From Harmothoe impar (Eukaryota; Annelida; Polychaeta; Phyllodocida; Polynoidae), in assembly GCA_947462335.1 (NCBI GenBank), contig OX381704.1:48612942-48676941 (forward strand): a stretch of DNA of 64,000 bases, written 5' to 3'. Below are positions 11,383 through 24,185 of this stretch, one piece after another. The notes under the pieces were generated by a model. It searched no databases, had not been told where the DNA came from, and saw only the letters and a list, made by a program, of their open reading frames with translations. Positions within the stretch are counted from its first letter, which is position 1. Each line of letters starts with the position of its first letter. The translations under genes and the position numbers were made by a program.

Positions 11383-11803
11383 TTAAAGATGGTGTATCAG
11401 CTAATCAACTTCCCGAACCTTTTCTTCAAAATAGATATCATTTTAATGTCAAGGGCTTTGTTATTATTTTAGCTGATATGCAGTGCTCAATGTTAAATAT
11501 ATTTGTCTATGATTTGAGATAGAAACCAATGTTGCTTATTCACCTCACTGACTCAGTGTCCGTCCTATGTGAGCATACCAGGAACTAAGCTAATAGGGTA
11601 AGCACTGAGCCATGCAGTATATACACATAGGGAGTTTAGTGTCGACCTACAGTAAAAAATATTGCACTGCATGTGCTCATCTCATATACTAAGACACAGC
11701 CAATCATGTTAAAAGTTAGGGAAGACGTATGGGATAGCATATATAATAGGAATATGATAAGACCAAAAAATCGCCAAACATGTAGCTGACACACCATCTT
11801 TAA
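11383..11803 (-). mobile_element. TTAA-MITE1 copy C (421 bp)
   Basis: Complete copy with TTAA at both ends. Its left part matches the chimeric MITE. Its right part has private variants (GTCCGTCC, GTATATACACA, GGAGTTTAGTG), so it is the second recombination partner. Its right TTAA abuts the fold-back element that starts at 11804. Confidence 0.88.
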
Positions 11804-11961
11804 TTAGGTAAAGGCCTGACACTGTGCTGGACCGCTCATCTCTGCAGACTGCTTCAGACCTGTAGTCTAGTGAACAGGCAGTAGATGGCACTAGTGTAAG
11901 CCTGGTATGAGTGTATGTGAAGAGATGACCGGTCCGCCAGAGTGGTAGGCCTTTACCCTAA
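11804..11961. mobile_element. Fold-back element with about 40-bp imperfect arms
   Basis: The left arm begins TTAGGTAAAGGCCT and the right arm reads AGGCCTTTACCCTAA. The inverted similarity continues inward through CACTSTG, GGACCG and TCATCTCT. The whole 158 bp can fold into one long imperfect hairpin. It touches the TTAA end of the neighbouring MITE. It could be a small MITE of another family or a structured RNA locus; there is no ORF. Confidence 0.65.
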
Positions 11962-14900
11962 TACTAACAACCCCTGCCAACCATACCACCACAGCTCTGT
12001 TTCCGCCCATGCATGGGGCAGACACCTGCCCCCCCCCCCCCACCCCCTGCACATTGCAGCCTAGGGGCATGTACGGCCAAGGACCCCCAGATAAATATTA
12101 CTGCATTAAGGGGTGGGATGACATTTTGATATCTCCAATATCTCCAATGCCACCGTAGTGCTTTCAATCAGCTAACAGCAGCTAATGACATACGTGACAT
12201 ACCAGCATGCATATTACATAGCATAAATGCATCTGAACCCGATCTGAACCTAATACTATGAATTCCGATCAGAATACTTGAAAATTACGGTCAGGTACGT
12301 CAGTGTTACAAAATGTAACGTGCTCTTATAACACATAGGGAATATCGGGATATGTAGTATGATAAAATGCAACTGAGCAAATTGCAATTTAGTTAAAGTT
12401 GTCGCACTAGTGTAGTCTACCTTCTAAACACATACATTCATACTGTTCTTGATTCCAGACAATAATCCTGACATGTGTTTTCACAGGTCCATGGTCGTGC
12501 AGATAGAACATCTTGCAAATAGAGATCTTTCTCCCCTGGAACACCTACCAGAACAATGTATACGTATACATTAATAATGACCAGTGGTATTGGCGACAGG
12601 GTAAAAAGAGGGATATGAATTTACAAATAGATGTTTTCGTATCATGGCAGGATTCTAAGGTGATGCCTGTCTCGAGTTGATGACAGCTTTATAACATCAT
12701 ATAGGGTGGATCCTAGTGGCGGGCTTTACTTTTATAGATTCCCATTCACTATCCTCGCTGAAACGCCCGTCTGATTAAAGTTGCATGGCATGAGAGCCTA
12801 GGGCATGGAAAATATGAGTCTGTAGGATTAGTGGAAACGCTGATGGCAGATCATTGCAATAGAGAGACATAACTTATATTGTGCCCCTGGGCCTACTGGT
12901 GTGATGATGGTGTTCTTAATGCCCATGGAACAAGACTAGTGGTAATTTCCATGGCCTACTAAGGGTTTACACTGTTGACGTTGTCATATATTGCCCTAAT
13001 GTTCATTGATCACCCAGTTTCAATTTAGAGAAACTCTGATATTTAATTAGCCATGGGGGATGAACCCAAATGAATTACCCGGCCATAACACATAATAATG
13101 CTCTATAAAGCTACACTAAAACTCCCAACAATAACCACTCAGCTGAGAATAAGGTTACCCTATATTAGACATTATGTGTTTCTAACTACTCTTACTTGAA
13201 TTATTCGTGAATAAAGCTGGTGATTTAACATGATTTTATGGTCAAATAACCAGATCGCTTCCGTACTTAAAGTTATTGGTCCTACCCTGGCATTCAATAA
13301 CCTCGGCTAATCTCAAGTTATTGTGTCCACTTTTATTTTTAACATAGAGCAGCGCTACTCTGCATGGTTCTAACCAGGAACTGCATCTATGAGAGCGGTA
13401 TATATGTGCAGAAATGGCTATATATAGAAGGAACATCCTACCACCGACATCAATGTAACATTAGCTCAGCCTTCTCACAATCCACTGAAAACACATCTAT
13501 ACGGTAAGGGAATTCCGGCCGCTCCTGGTTACGGGAGGACACCGATTATTCTACCTGAGTAATGTGGATTATATTGCAGGGACAGGTCAGAGGTGTGAGA
13601 CCAGCCTCACCTGTGCGCTGCTAAATGGCCATTTAATGAGCCCCAACCCTCCTCCATCCCTCCACCTAACGCCTATTGTCCAGCCAGGGCCGTGCAACAT
13701 GAGAGGAGGACAGGGGAAGGGTGGAGGACATCGTCACCTGGTCATTCTTAGGTTTCTATGGCAACACAATGTCTAACAGGTTGGGCGGGTTGGGAATGTA
13801 TGCTCTAAGGTCGGTGGGGTCAGCGGACTATGAAGGTTGTGTGTGGTATACGTCGGACTTGGAAGGTTGTGTATGGTATACGTTGGAAGGGGGGGGGGGG
13901 GTTGTTTAGGGGTGAATAGTAGAAAGGGTTTGGGGTTGGGTGGAGGTGCTTTGTACGTCCTCCTTTTTCCCCTGGGGTTGTTTATGGACGGGGTGGTGGA
14001 GCACTATAAACACCGCCGGATCAGTGTGGGATCTTCCACATAAGCCGCCTCCTAAAAAGCTGGGCGTCCCAGCACTTCCCCCAGGCTTGACTTAACTCAT
14101 ACATTTACCCATGAATAAAGATACACACAGGAAGAGGAACACTAGTGGCAATCCCACATTTATGCAAAGAACAAAACAGCTGTTTTTTCTAAGCACTGTT
14201 TCTGCCGCATAAAGGAGAGCTTTGCTGATCAAGATCAAGTCACTTAGAAAAGACCAAATAGAGGGATTAGCGGGATGTGTAGGGGAATAACGACTGTGTA
14301 TAGTGCCTCCAGGAGATGTGAATAGAGGGGGGATCTGCTGATGTCCTCCAGGCTGCGAATGATAAGCCCTTATTAGGTATAACATTGACGGGGCTGGAGA
14401 GCCTTACCAACACAGGGTGCTACATGCAACTCACAGTTCACATGTATAGTTGAAAGACTCACAACCATACAGTGTTGAGTCCCACAAATATTGCCTAACA
14501 CTACAATAACCTCATCTATTAAAAGGGCTAACCTATTCTGTCATGTATTATTATAACTGCCGCCTTTTATGGCCAAAGAGAACCCCTTAGTAATCACACA
14601 CCTAATACTTTCCAGTTGATACGCATCCACTATAATTACAAGCCAACATTTTTTGTCAATTAAAGTCTCTCGGGGTACCTATTAATCATCCTATATTACA
14701 ACCACATTCAATTATCTTAAATATTATATGACCAAGTGATGACATTTTCGAAAACATGTTATTGCCAACACATAATACTACCAATACTGTTAAATATAGC
14801 TATAGATATAATCAAGCACACAGGGCCCCCTGTGAGTGATGCTAGTTGGAGTGAGGCTGACAGGGAGTGATGCTTGGCGATGAGTTTATTATGGGAGATG

Positions 14901-15198
14901 TTCTTCTTTGTTCAACGTGCGTGCCGTATTCACTCACACATTAGCTTACCCGCATGGACAGAGGAAAGCATGCAAAGCTGGCTTCACAGTGCAATCATCC
15001 ATTCTATCCTCTGTACGAATTAACCATTAAAGAGCCGCACAGTGCTTTAATGCAGAATAATTATGCCTTTTATTGTCATGATGACAGTGCTGCATTCAAA
15101 CATTATACCAACCTGACGTGGTTGATACACTCCCGGAGGATTAGCATCATGACAACGTATAGCATACTGCATTGAAACATGATGCGGCCTTAGAAGGG
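11962..15198. other. No gene recognised; simple repeats only
   Basis: Mostly unique DNA. It contains a 13-base C run (12029-12041), a two-unit direct repeat of about 30 bp (13832-13888, GGTTGTGTRTGGTATACGT) and, just after it, a 13-base G run (13889-13901). ORFs of 60-97 codons lack coding signs. Confidence 0.5.
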
Positions 15199-15519
15199 TT
15201 AAAGATGGTGTGTCAGCTAAATATTTGGAGATTTTTTAGTCATCATTTTCCTATTGTATATCCTATCCCATACGTCTTCCCTAACTTAAGCTATTAGCTT
15301 AGTTCCTGGTATGCTCACATAGGGGGGGGGGGGGACATTGAGTCAGTGAGGTGAATAAGCAACATTGGTTTCTATCTCAAATCATGCATTTATAGACAAA
15401 TATATTTAACATTGAGCACTGCATATCAGCTAAAATAATAACAAAACCATTAACATTCAAATTATATCCATATTAATGAAAAGGTTCGGGAAGTCTGTTA
15501 GCTGATATACCATCTTTAA
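15199..15519 (+). mobile_element. TTAA-MITE1 copy with internal deletion (321 bp)
   Basis: Both TTAA ends are intact. Compared with the 53.6-kb copy it lacks about 100 bp between CTTCCCTAACTT and AGCTATTAGCTTAG. The short G run of the family (ATAGGGGGGACA) has expanded here to 13 G (15322-15334). Confidence 0.9.
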
Positions 15520-18500
15520 GACCAGTCGTCCTGCCGCCACCAGCAACCGTCTCGCGTATCGAACTCTTCTAGAACCATGCACTGCACGACAATTAGTACG
15601 ACATAACCCTCCCTCCTTCCTGCTGTTCTGCCTTTTTCACGATCCCTTTTTTCTAGCTAGTTTAAGTGAAAGTTGAGCTCCAATCCAACTAAATAGACCA
15701 ACACCTGTTCTCGTGCGCCATCCAGAATCGATTCAGCACTGCCAATGAAAGAGCGTGAGTGGCATCAAAAAGTGCAAATCGATCTTCTCGTGGTATAGAT
15801 AAGATGTATAATTTAGGGTCTCAAGTGGATATCAGGCGGATGATCTGAGCCGATGGCAATCTACACTTGCTGGTTAGTTGATGTATAGTACCTGCATGAG
15901 CTAAAAAGGGAAATCTCGAGAAGGGCCTGGTAGAAATATCCTAGATGTACACCTTTGAAATACAACCCAGGGAAATGGTGTTAACTCCCCTCTGCATGGA
16001 CGCAGCTTCACCGGCATCAACCTGTAGTGAATGGTTATCAGGATGCCCTTTATGAAATTTCAATCTTATAACACTGAGACAGCTCTGATATTACCAAAAC
16101 ACCCAGCAGTCTACCGTTGTACAGCTATGCATGGCAGATACATAAGGCGCCTTAACAATAGCCACCATACCCCACATAACCTATATAACTCCCATAGTGC
16201 CTAACTCCAATCCGACTCCTACACGTGCTGGAAGGGCATCAAGACTGCGGACTTTGCCTTTACTTAGCATGTGGCATTCCCATGTTGTGCCACCGTATAG
16301 GACGAACAGTAAGGTGCTGCCGCCTACGTCAAACCTACGAAGCACAGTCATAAACAAAGCTGTATACACTCGTCGTGTGATGTCACCACAGAGAAAAGTA
16401 GGAACTATGAAACGTATTTAGTGTGCAATATTCTAACCCTGCCACACCACCATGAGGCATGAGGCATGATGCATCTTACTAAAATAGCATAATACAGTTT
16501 TGATTCAGTATCCGCGAGTGGAATCACCTCTAAGCTATAGTGCAATACCTGCGCCTGTCAAATATAGTAATCAATGTAGGCCTACCGGTAGTTTATATTG
16601 TTTCCCAGAAGTACTAAGTGTGCATTTTCCAAATACACATTTAGTAATACGGAACATGGGACTAATATTAGTAAGGTTGCTAACGGTACCGACACAACTA
16701 CGTACTTAGCATGGAAACACAAACCTATGGTCAGTCGTGCTAATTAATGTCCGACACTCATTATTACAGATAGTTACAGATAGTGCAGTCATCTGTACCA
16801 TCAGACCCGACCCACAAAGGGTGGTAATTTGAGCCTTCAGAACTGCCTGGGGGTCGGAAGCAGCGGTCATCACCACACCTGAATACCTGCCCCTCACGCC
16901 ACCTCCAGAGGGTGTTGCGTCAGCACGGCTCACCTGGGTGGGAGGGTGGTGTAGGTAGGGGGTAACAAGGAGGGGGTGATGATTCTAGGGCAGTGACAGT
17001 GGGTGGAGATGTTCATTCCATCCCTCCCCCTGCACCCACAGGTGTGCTAAGGTCCCCTGTATTACGTCATTGGTGATCAATGGGAGCCAAGCTGTCACAG
17101 GTAAGAGAGCCACCAGGTAACCCTTGCAATCTCTCACCTGGCCGGAGGGCCCTCCTCGGCAGGTGGGCTGGAAGGGCGGCCCACCCCTCTCATGCCACCT
17201 GGTGAGGTGCTATTCACTGGAGGAGCCCTTTTGTGTGCTAGTGCCCTCTATACCTACCTTTCCCCACATGAAGGTAGTAAGATGCTTCAGGGGGTGGGTG
17301 CTCCACGTAAGCATGGCTCTTATGTCTCCTGACCTGTCCTCCTGACAACACATGACCTTGTCCTTCGGTCAGTACATTCATGACCCTGTTATGACCCTTT
17401 TCTATGAATACAAGTCTTAGGCTTATACTTTAAAGAGGCAGATTAGTCCTTTAGATATTGTGGAAAACACTGTCACATGCTGGTAAATGCAATGACCACT
17501 ACCGTGAGATATCAGGGTTTATCTATCTAAACATGTTAAAGCCTCCAGTAACATTGATTTAGAGAAGCACCACATAGACGCTTATTGCAAGTGCGTAGGA
17601 AGATGTAATTCACCTGATATGCTCCCTCATAGATAATGCCCGTGTGAGGAGCACTGCTATTCAGAGATCGACTCTCAAACAGACAGCTTAGTAGTATCAA
17701 AATATGCTTGCTATATTGCATTCTGAAGTCAACATAACACAAAGATTCCAAAGCTTCAGTGTATAATAAATGATGCAGGTCATTATAATGGTTGGATGCT
17801 CAAGGCCAGATGACCAGCGTGGGCAGGTAAATCGCATTGTCTGCTGCCTTTAGTAGAGGTTCTATGGATGGGTTGCTGCGATAAACGTAGGCAATATACC
17901 TATTTTTGAATGCATGCATCTTTGTAATTACTCCATTTATTGACAATACGTCCATATTTATTTCAGCTTTATGTTCCCATTGGATGCGTATTTAGAATCA
18001 GTATTGTCATGGTACATGAATACATCCATAGCAACGACAAAAAAGGCTTTTGTCTCAGATCTGTATACATGCTAAAGTATTTGAATACTTATTACACTTG
18101 TGCGTTGGCATCATTCCCATTCCTGCTGACAAAGAGAGAAAATAGTATTCCTTTGTCAAGTTTTATAGATAATATAACGAAATTTAATTCAATACAGATG
18201 TATACAACTGGACTCGATTCATTCCCTCTGTTTCTGTATAAGCCAAATGTACAAACCAGACAGTGGAACAAATACTCCATTAGTGCCTCATACAAGCCTC
18301 TTTTTTTCTCAACCGAACAGCAGATTTGTACATTGCTGCTCGAGGCAATTACAAAAGGCAATTACAAACAGAACGTGATGTGAAGGTTTTTTACATCTGA
18401 TAGTATCTGACAATGATAGAACAAAAAGAGAAGAACTGAATGATAGCATAGAAGCTTTTTGTTATTTTCATGACCGATACATATGCTGCGTTTGGATGGC

Positions 18501-19798
18501 AATAACATATTGACTAGTGCTAGCAGTATTTCTAACCTAACCAGACTCAGTATGATTATTTCAATAACACCGCAGACAAGCGTTTGTTCAAAGCCATGTC
18601 GCTCATACAGGTCAGTACGATGTGTGCCAGCCGGGCTACCTACCCCAAAATAAATTAAGTCAGAACAGGGTGAATATTTCATAACAAGGTCCTTTGTATG
18701 AGTTTACAAAGAGAGGTAGCTGAGGTAATTAGTCTAACAATGGGCGATAATGGGCCAGTTCACGCTGCCAGTTCTCGTCAGTCACGAGAGGTCAAGCCGA
18801 TAGTTATCAGGAGGGTTTGTGGGCTTGAAGCAACCTGCAACCATGTAGCCACCTGGTGGGCAATGTGGTGCTTGATATAAAGAGCTAATTTGTGAGAAAA
18901 TGTGCTTAGTGGTACTAGTTGTCGAAATGCATTTTGATTATGGCAATGGTAAAACGCAAGAGCAGGAAAACGAAAATGATTATGTCAAAAGAAAATATAA
19001 GGTTTCTCTTACTTCAAAAGTACATCATGCATCATTCAAGATATAGCATTTATTGAATAGGGTTTATATATAAATGTGTAGCAAAGAGACTATACAGAGG
19101 TATACTCATCGGTCTTATAGAAAAAGTCGTTATTTGAGAGAAGAATCCATAACAGTAAAACACGAACTTGGCAAGCCCGCTGGGGGTAATGTCCTCTCTT
19201 TTCAATTATGACTGGCATATCCCAGGTAGCAACTGGCACGGAACTAACCAGGCTGCCGGTAGTTGGTTATTTAGATCAATGAGATCATTTCGACGAACAG
19301 AATCGCATATAAGTCAGACTGGAGACTGGGCCCTTTCCAGACTCCGACACATAAATGTAATAAATGGGGCAATTACCACCTTGAAGCTGGCTGCGGGCGG
19401 TGTAACCATGACATGGCATGTTGCAGACAGTAGAGGTGACACACAGTCACCATGGTAACGCTATCAGCTCGCTCCTATTTGGATAACTCTGGTACCAAGC
19501 GACGCTTGAATTGCCTTCATTCTGGCCCAGAACCCAGTCGAGGACAGTGACTGGTATGTCATGTGCTGGCTGCAAGTAGCTGCACGTATTCATAGATAGG
19601 AGGTGTGGGACTCATTACTCTATCGATTTGTAATTTAGATTTTCACATGGATATAACTTTGAAATGAGGTCTTTTAAATGGGCAGCGTTAGATGACTGTA
19701 TTAAACGTGTCCATCTAACCACGATATATCCATGAATGATTGCCGTATCCGTGTATGTGATAGATGTAGACCCTACTAACATGGTAGAGCTATATATT
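15520..19798. other. No gene recognised
   Basis: About 4.3 kb of unique sequence holding the longest ORF of the window (17940-18383 plus strand, 147 codons). That ORF is AT-rich with no third-position bias. Its translation has no recognisable domain, signal peptide or repeat, and it is open partly on both strands, so I treat it as chance. Confidence 0.5.
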
Positions 19799-19806
19799 AC
19801 ACGTAT
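19799..19806. other. 8-bp target-site duplication, left copy
   Basis: ACACGTAT directly precedes the ATGGCAAGCCG end and recurs at 21291-21298 after the other end. Confidence 0.85.
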
Positions 19807-21290
19807 ATGGCAAGCCGTTTGGGTGAAGTTGAAATAAACTGGGTTTATTTCAAGTAAACCCAGTTTATTTCAAAATAAACTGGGTTTATTTCAAATAAAC
19901 TGGGTTTATTTCAAATAAACTGGGTTTATTTAACTCTTCCTTTACCAGGCTCCACATAAAGACACCCATCCCAAGACCAGATTTTTTTAGATGAAAATCA
20001 AATGGGATATTGGGATTTAGAGGATGGTCTAACCTTTTAGAAACTGAAAGAATTTTGTGAATATTCAAACTAGAAGTACATCTATGACAAAATGAACAAT
20101 ATTGAATAACCAGAAAGTAAGATACCCAAATTGCCCTAAGTGTTCCAATTAGGAAGATAACGCCCTATTTGAAATTAAATATAGTTTATCCTAGTGTATA
20201 TCTTGCCATTGAAACTTACATTTAGGCCAGAATGCATCAAAATAGACCTTAACTTTTGGTACCATCTTTTTCAGCATGAAAAATTGGACAAAACCATTTT
20301 TCATCCCCAAAAAATATTGTTTGACATTTATTTTCGATTTTTGCCTTAAATATTGCTCAAATCATATTGAAAATGAGTTAAATATCATCCAAGTTGAGAT
20401 GCCCAGCATTTCTGAAGTATTGGAAGTATGTACAAATGGATTAAGATATGCAGAGACAATACTCCGTAGATTACTGTCAGAAAAAATCGTAGGGTTGTAC
20501 CAACTTTTAGGCACACCATAGAGGGTCAAAAATCGGCCAAAATCGGCCAAAAATCGGCGAGTAACTCGCATAAATGCGTGTACGGTCCTGTACAGTAAAC
20601 TCGCAATAATGCGTGTACGGTAAAGGAAGGGTTAAATAAACCCAGTTTATATTGAAATAAACTGGGTTATGCCAAAACCCCACCCATTTCTGAAATAAAC
20701 CCAGTTTATTTCAAATAGGAAGGGTTTCTTAATGAAACCCCTGATATTATGAAATAAACTGGGTTTATTTAAATAAACTGGGTTTATTTGAAATAAATCC
20801 AGTTTATTTCCAAAACCCCACCTATTTCAACATAAACCCAGTTTATTTCAAATAAACCCAGTTTATTTCAAATAAACCCAGTTTATTTAAATGAACCCAG
20901 TCGATGTAATAATAGGAAGAGTTTTTTTCAAATAAACCGACTGGGTTTATTTCAAATAAACCCAGTTTATTTCAAATAAACCCAGTTCATTTGCATATTT
21001 CCAGAAACCCCTACTATTCAAAAATAGGAGGGGTTTCCACAAATAGCATAAAATATCAGTTTTTGGGGCAAATAGGAGGGGTTTTGAGAGAAACTCCTTA
21101 TATTTTGAAATAAACCCAGTTTATTTAAATAAACCCAGTTTATTTGATATAACAGGGTTTATTTCGACATAAACAGGGTTTATTTAAATAAACCCAGTTT
21201 ATCTGAAATAAACCCTGTTTATTTCGAAATAAACCCTGTTTATTTGAAATAAACTGGGTTTATTTCAACTTTACCCAAACGGCTTGCCAT
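19807..21290. mobile_element. 1.48-kb element with 8-bp TSD built of palindromic subunits
   Basis: The terminal inverted repeat is about 34 bp with one mismatch, starting ATGGCAAGCCGTTTGGGT. It is flanked by a perfect 8-bp duplication ACACGTAT. Inside each end are arrays of roughly 20-bp units (AAATAAAC-TGG-GTTTATTT and its complement), each itself nearly palindromic. Orientation switches between CTGGG and CCCAG versions. An 8-bp duplication is typical of hAT but also of P and Merlin; the ATGGCAAG terminus is not the usual hAT CAG.G, so the superfamily is open. A second element (19934-20631) is nested within. There is no transposase ORF. Confidence 0.85.
19934..20631. mobile_element. 698-bp TTAA element nested in the palindromic-array element
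   Basis: Left end CTCTTCCTTTACC after TTAA (19930-19933); right end GGTAAAGGAAGGG before TTAA (20632-20635). The TIR is 13 bp with one mismatch. Removing it and one TTAA restores GTTTATTTAAATAAAC, a word found intact elsewhere in the host array. CCCTTYC-type termini with TTAA suggest a piggyBac-like family. An 81-codon ORF (20276-20521 plus strand) lies inside but resembles no transposase. Near the right end the word AAAATCGGCC is repeated, and GCGTGTACGG occurs twice. Confidence 0.85.
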
Positions 21291-21298
21291 ACACGTAT
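21291..21298. other. 8-bp target-site duplication, right copy
   Basis: ACACGTAT, identical to 19799-19806. Confidence 0.85.
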
Positions 21299-21839
21299 GT
21301 GTTTTATAATAGACAGAATACTTTAAAGCAGCAGCTTTAGCTCCAAGCATCGAATTTTAGATTATAACACATCAGCAATCTACACAGACTTATATATGGA
21401 CAGGCCAATTTGTAAATAATATGGGTGCTGCTTTCTATATGGAAATAGGTGAAATATCTCCTGTGAGAATAGCAGTCAACCAACTGTAAACCGGATAACA
21501 ATAACACTCTGATAATTGCCTACTCAGTGCTGCCTCCTGGTAGGAAATAGTAAACTATGTTGGTAAGATCAGCAATGAAAGACTTCCAGGTAGCAGGCCA
21601 TTCCCTGCTGCCACCTGATGTCATTTTTTAACACCAAACTATCAAAGCCCACCAGAATATAAATAGTAGTTGGAATAAGAGTCTTGTATTGCACATATTA
21701 AGGATCCCTTGGCAAAATAAAAGGCAGATTATAATAGGGAAAGGGTTATACAATCATCTGAGATACAAATGAAGAAAACATAGATTTGAGAGTGCCAAGT
21801 GGTATAGCAGCTTTAAGGCGGTAAGGACCGCATAGTGCT

Positions 21840-22277
21840 TTAAAGATGGTATATAAGCTAATAGACTTCCCAAAGCTTTTCTTCAAAATGGATATAATTT
21901 TAATGTCAAGGGTTTCGTTATTATTTTAGCTGATATGCAGTGCTCAATGTTAAATATATTTGTCTATAATTCATAGTATAAATGCATGATTTGAGATAGA
22001 AAGCAATGTTGCTTATTCACCTCACTGACTCCCCCCTATGTGAGCATACCGGGAACTAAGCTAATAGGGAAAGCACTGAGCCATGCAGTATATAAACACA
22101 CAGGGAGTTTTAGTGTCGACCTACAGTAAAACTGATTGCACTGCCTGCGTTCATTTTATAGATTTAGAGACTTTCAATCCTTTCAAAAGTTAGGGAGTAT
22201 TCATAGGAGACTTTATACAATAGTAATATGGGCATGAGTAAAAACTCCTCGAACTATAGCTGACACACCATCTTTAA
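21840..22277 (-). mobile_element. TTAA-MITE1 copy (438 bp)
   Basis: Full copy with TTAA at both ends, reverse orientation. It has private differences: an ATATAAGCTAA end variant, a TTCATAGTATAAATG insertion and loss of part of the CAGTGTCC block. There is no ORF. Confidence 0.9.
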
Positions 22278-23953
22278 TGCACCATAAGAATTATGCCCTT
22301 TGTCAGGATGAAGGAATGTAGAGAAAGAACAATGAGATAAAACCCTTTAAAGCTTGCAGCAAACATACCGCTGATATCCACAGTGGACTGGTTATCATCA
22401 TTCATTGGGTAATAGATACCAATAAAAAATGCATGATGATTATCATGAGCAAACGTAGTTTAGAATGGAATTCCCCATACCAACATCGATAACACTCTCA
22501 CTGTATGTACAGGGAGTAAGGCAACCTGTATAGGTTAACTGATGGTCAAGCCTGGTCATTTGAACCCAGCATGCACCCCTTCACCCTGGTCATTCATTCA
22601 GCCATTCCCTTTGCCTCCCCCGACTGTTGACTCACCTGAGGACTGGACTTGCAGCCACTGATGGGCTACTGTTTGGTCACCTTTCTCCCACGTGTTGACC
22701 ACTCTACCTCCAGGATGTGCAGCTGGGTAGTTGACCACCACCTCACACCCATACAAGGAACACAGCTTGGTCAACAGTCAAACTTCCTCCAGGGAGAAAA
22801 TGGGACAATGGGTTGTACTAAGGTCTCTGAAGTGAAAATCATCAAATCGGCTGGCCATTTAATGCCTAAACTCACATCTGAATATATAAACTGAAAGTAT
22901 ACTGCATATCCTCTTGATGTTCCAATATTTTATTAATAGAGTAAACATCATCGTCTCAACCAGTTATTCAATGATTACTATTATTATGATATATTTCTGA
23001 ATCGAATTACAGCAATTCCAAGCGGTAATACGATGGTAAATGTATACATACACGTATTTATATTACCCTTGTACTATGAATAAAGTGAATTTGCTAGCTT
23101 TATATTCAAATAAAATGGTCATGCTATTCTCTAAATCGAAAGTAAGTCATACCTAAATGTTCTGCCCTTTAAATGCATGAGGAGAGACTGGCAATTCGTC
23201 ACACAGGGTGAGTATTTACTAGATTACATCATTAATCCATGTCTTTTGTTGGCAGAGCTTTCTGTAGACCCATCACATTCTAAGAGTATATAGTTCTTCC
23301 CATCGTTTCAAATGTCCATCTATGGAAATAATACCCCTCAACACATAATCAGGACGGCTTAGTTAAGCCGTGGGCTGTTCTCTTGTTGACTGGAAACACA
23401 ATGAGCTTTCTTCTTTATTCTTTATGGCCCGACACCCACACATCCTCAACGAAAAAGGACAGGCATTAGGCAATACCGAAGCCCTTGTATAAAAAAAAGT
23501 ACAAGGCAGAGAACTTATATAAAAACTTGCCTCACCCTCTCTCTAGTGTTTCACATTCACACTATAGAGGTTCGGATGGAAACCTTTTTCTTTCGCTCTC
23601 CGTTTCTTTTCTACTCGTGAACTTATTTTTCTAAATATTGTGGGATTCAGCCTTCAGCCTTGAAAATCTCCCAAAATGCCATTAACACATAAAACTATCA
23701 CCTTTGGCAAAATGCCCAGCTCAGGTGGGTGCTGAACAAAGCAGTCTTTCACCCTAGTGGAGAAGGGTAATATGAAATGTCACACACGTTTGCATGGCGA
23801 GTGATGTAGATAAAAACTCTAGGTGTCAGTATTATGTAGAACACACGCCTTCTTACTCTATCAAAGGTGTCCTATATAAACAACCCGGTTCTACTCTATA
23901 CACATCAGCTTGATTATAGTAATTCTACTTTCTCTTTGTTGTATTAATGTGTT
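22278..23953. other. No gene recognised
   Basis: Unique sequence with ORFs up to 81 codons and no coding signature or inverted repeats noticed. Confidence 0.45.

Positions 23954-24185
<232 letters not shown>

Larger units (their letters stand above)
9950..11510 (+). repeat. Tandem duplication, copy 2 (1.56 kb, without the insertion)
   Basis: Second unit, offset about 1561 bp from the insertion-free alignment of copy 1. It includes the minisatellite (10459-10543), the empty TTAA site (10596-10599) and a second truncated MITE (11125-11319). See copy 1 for divergence. Confidence 0.85.

Noticed and set aside
17940..18383. 147-codon ORF, the longest in the window
   Set aside because: AT-rich, no third-position bias, no recognisable domain, and overlapped by an 89-codon ORF on the other strand. 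Length is within chance for 64 kb.
20276..20571. 81- and 69-codon ORFs inside the nested TTAA element, considered as transposase remnants
   Set aside because: No catalytic motif, overlapping on both strands and too short.
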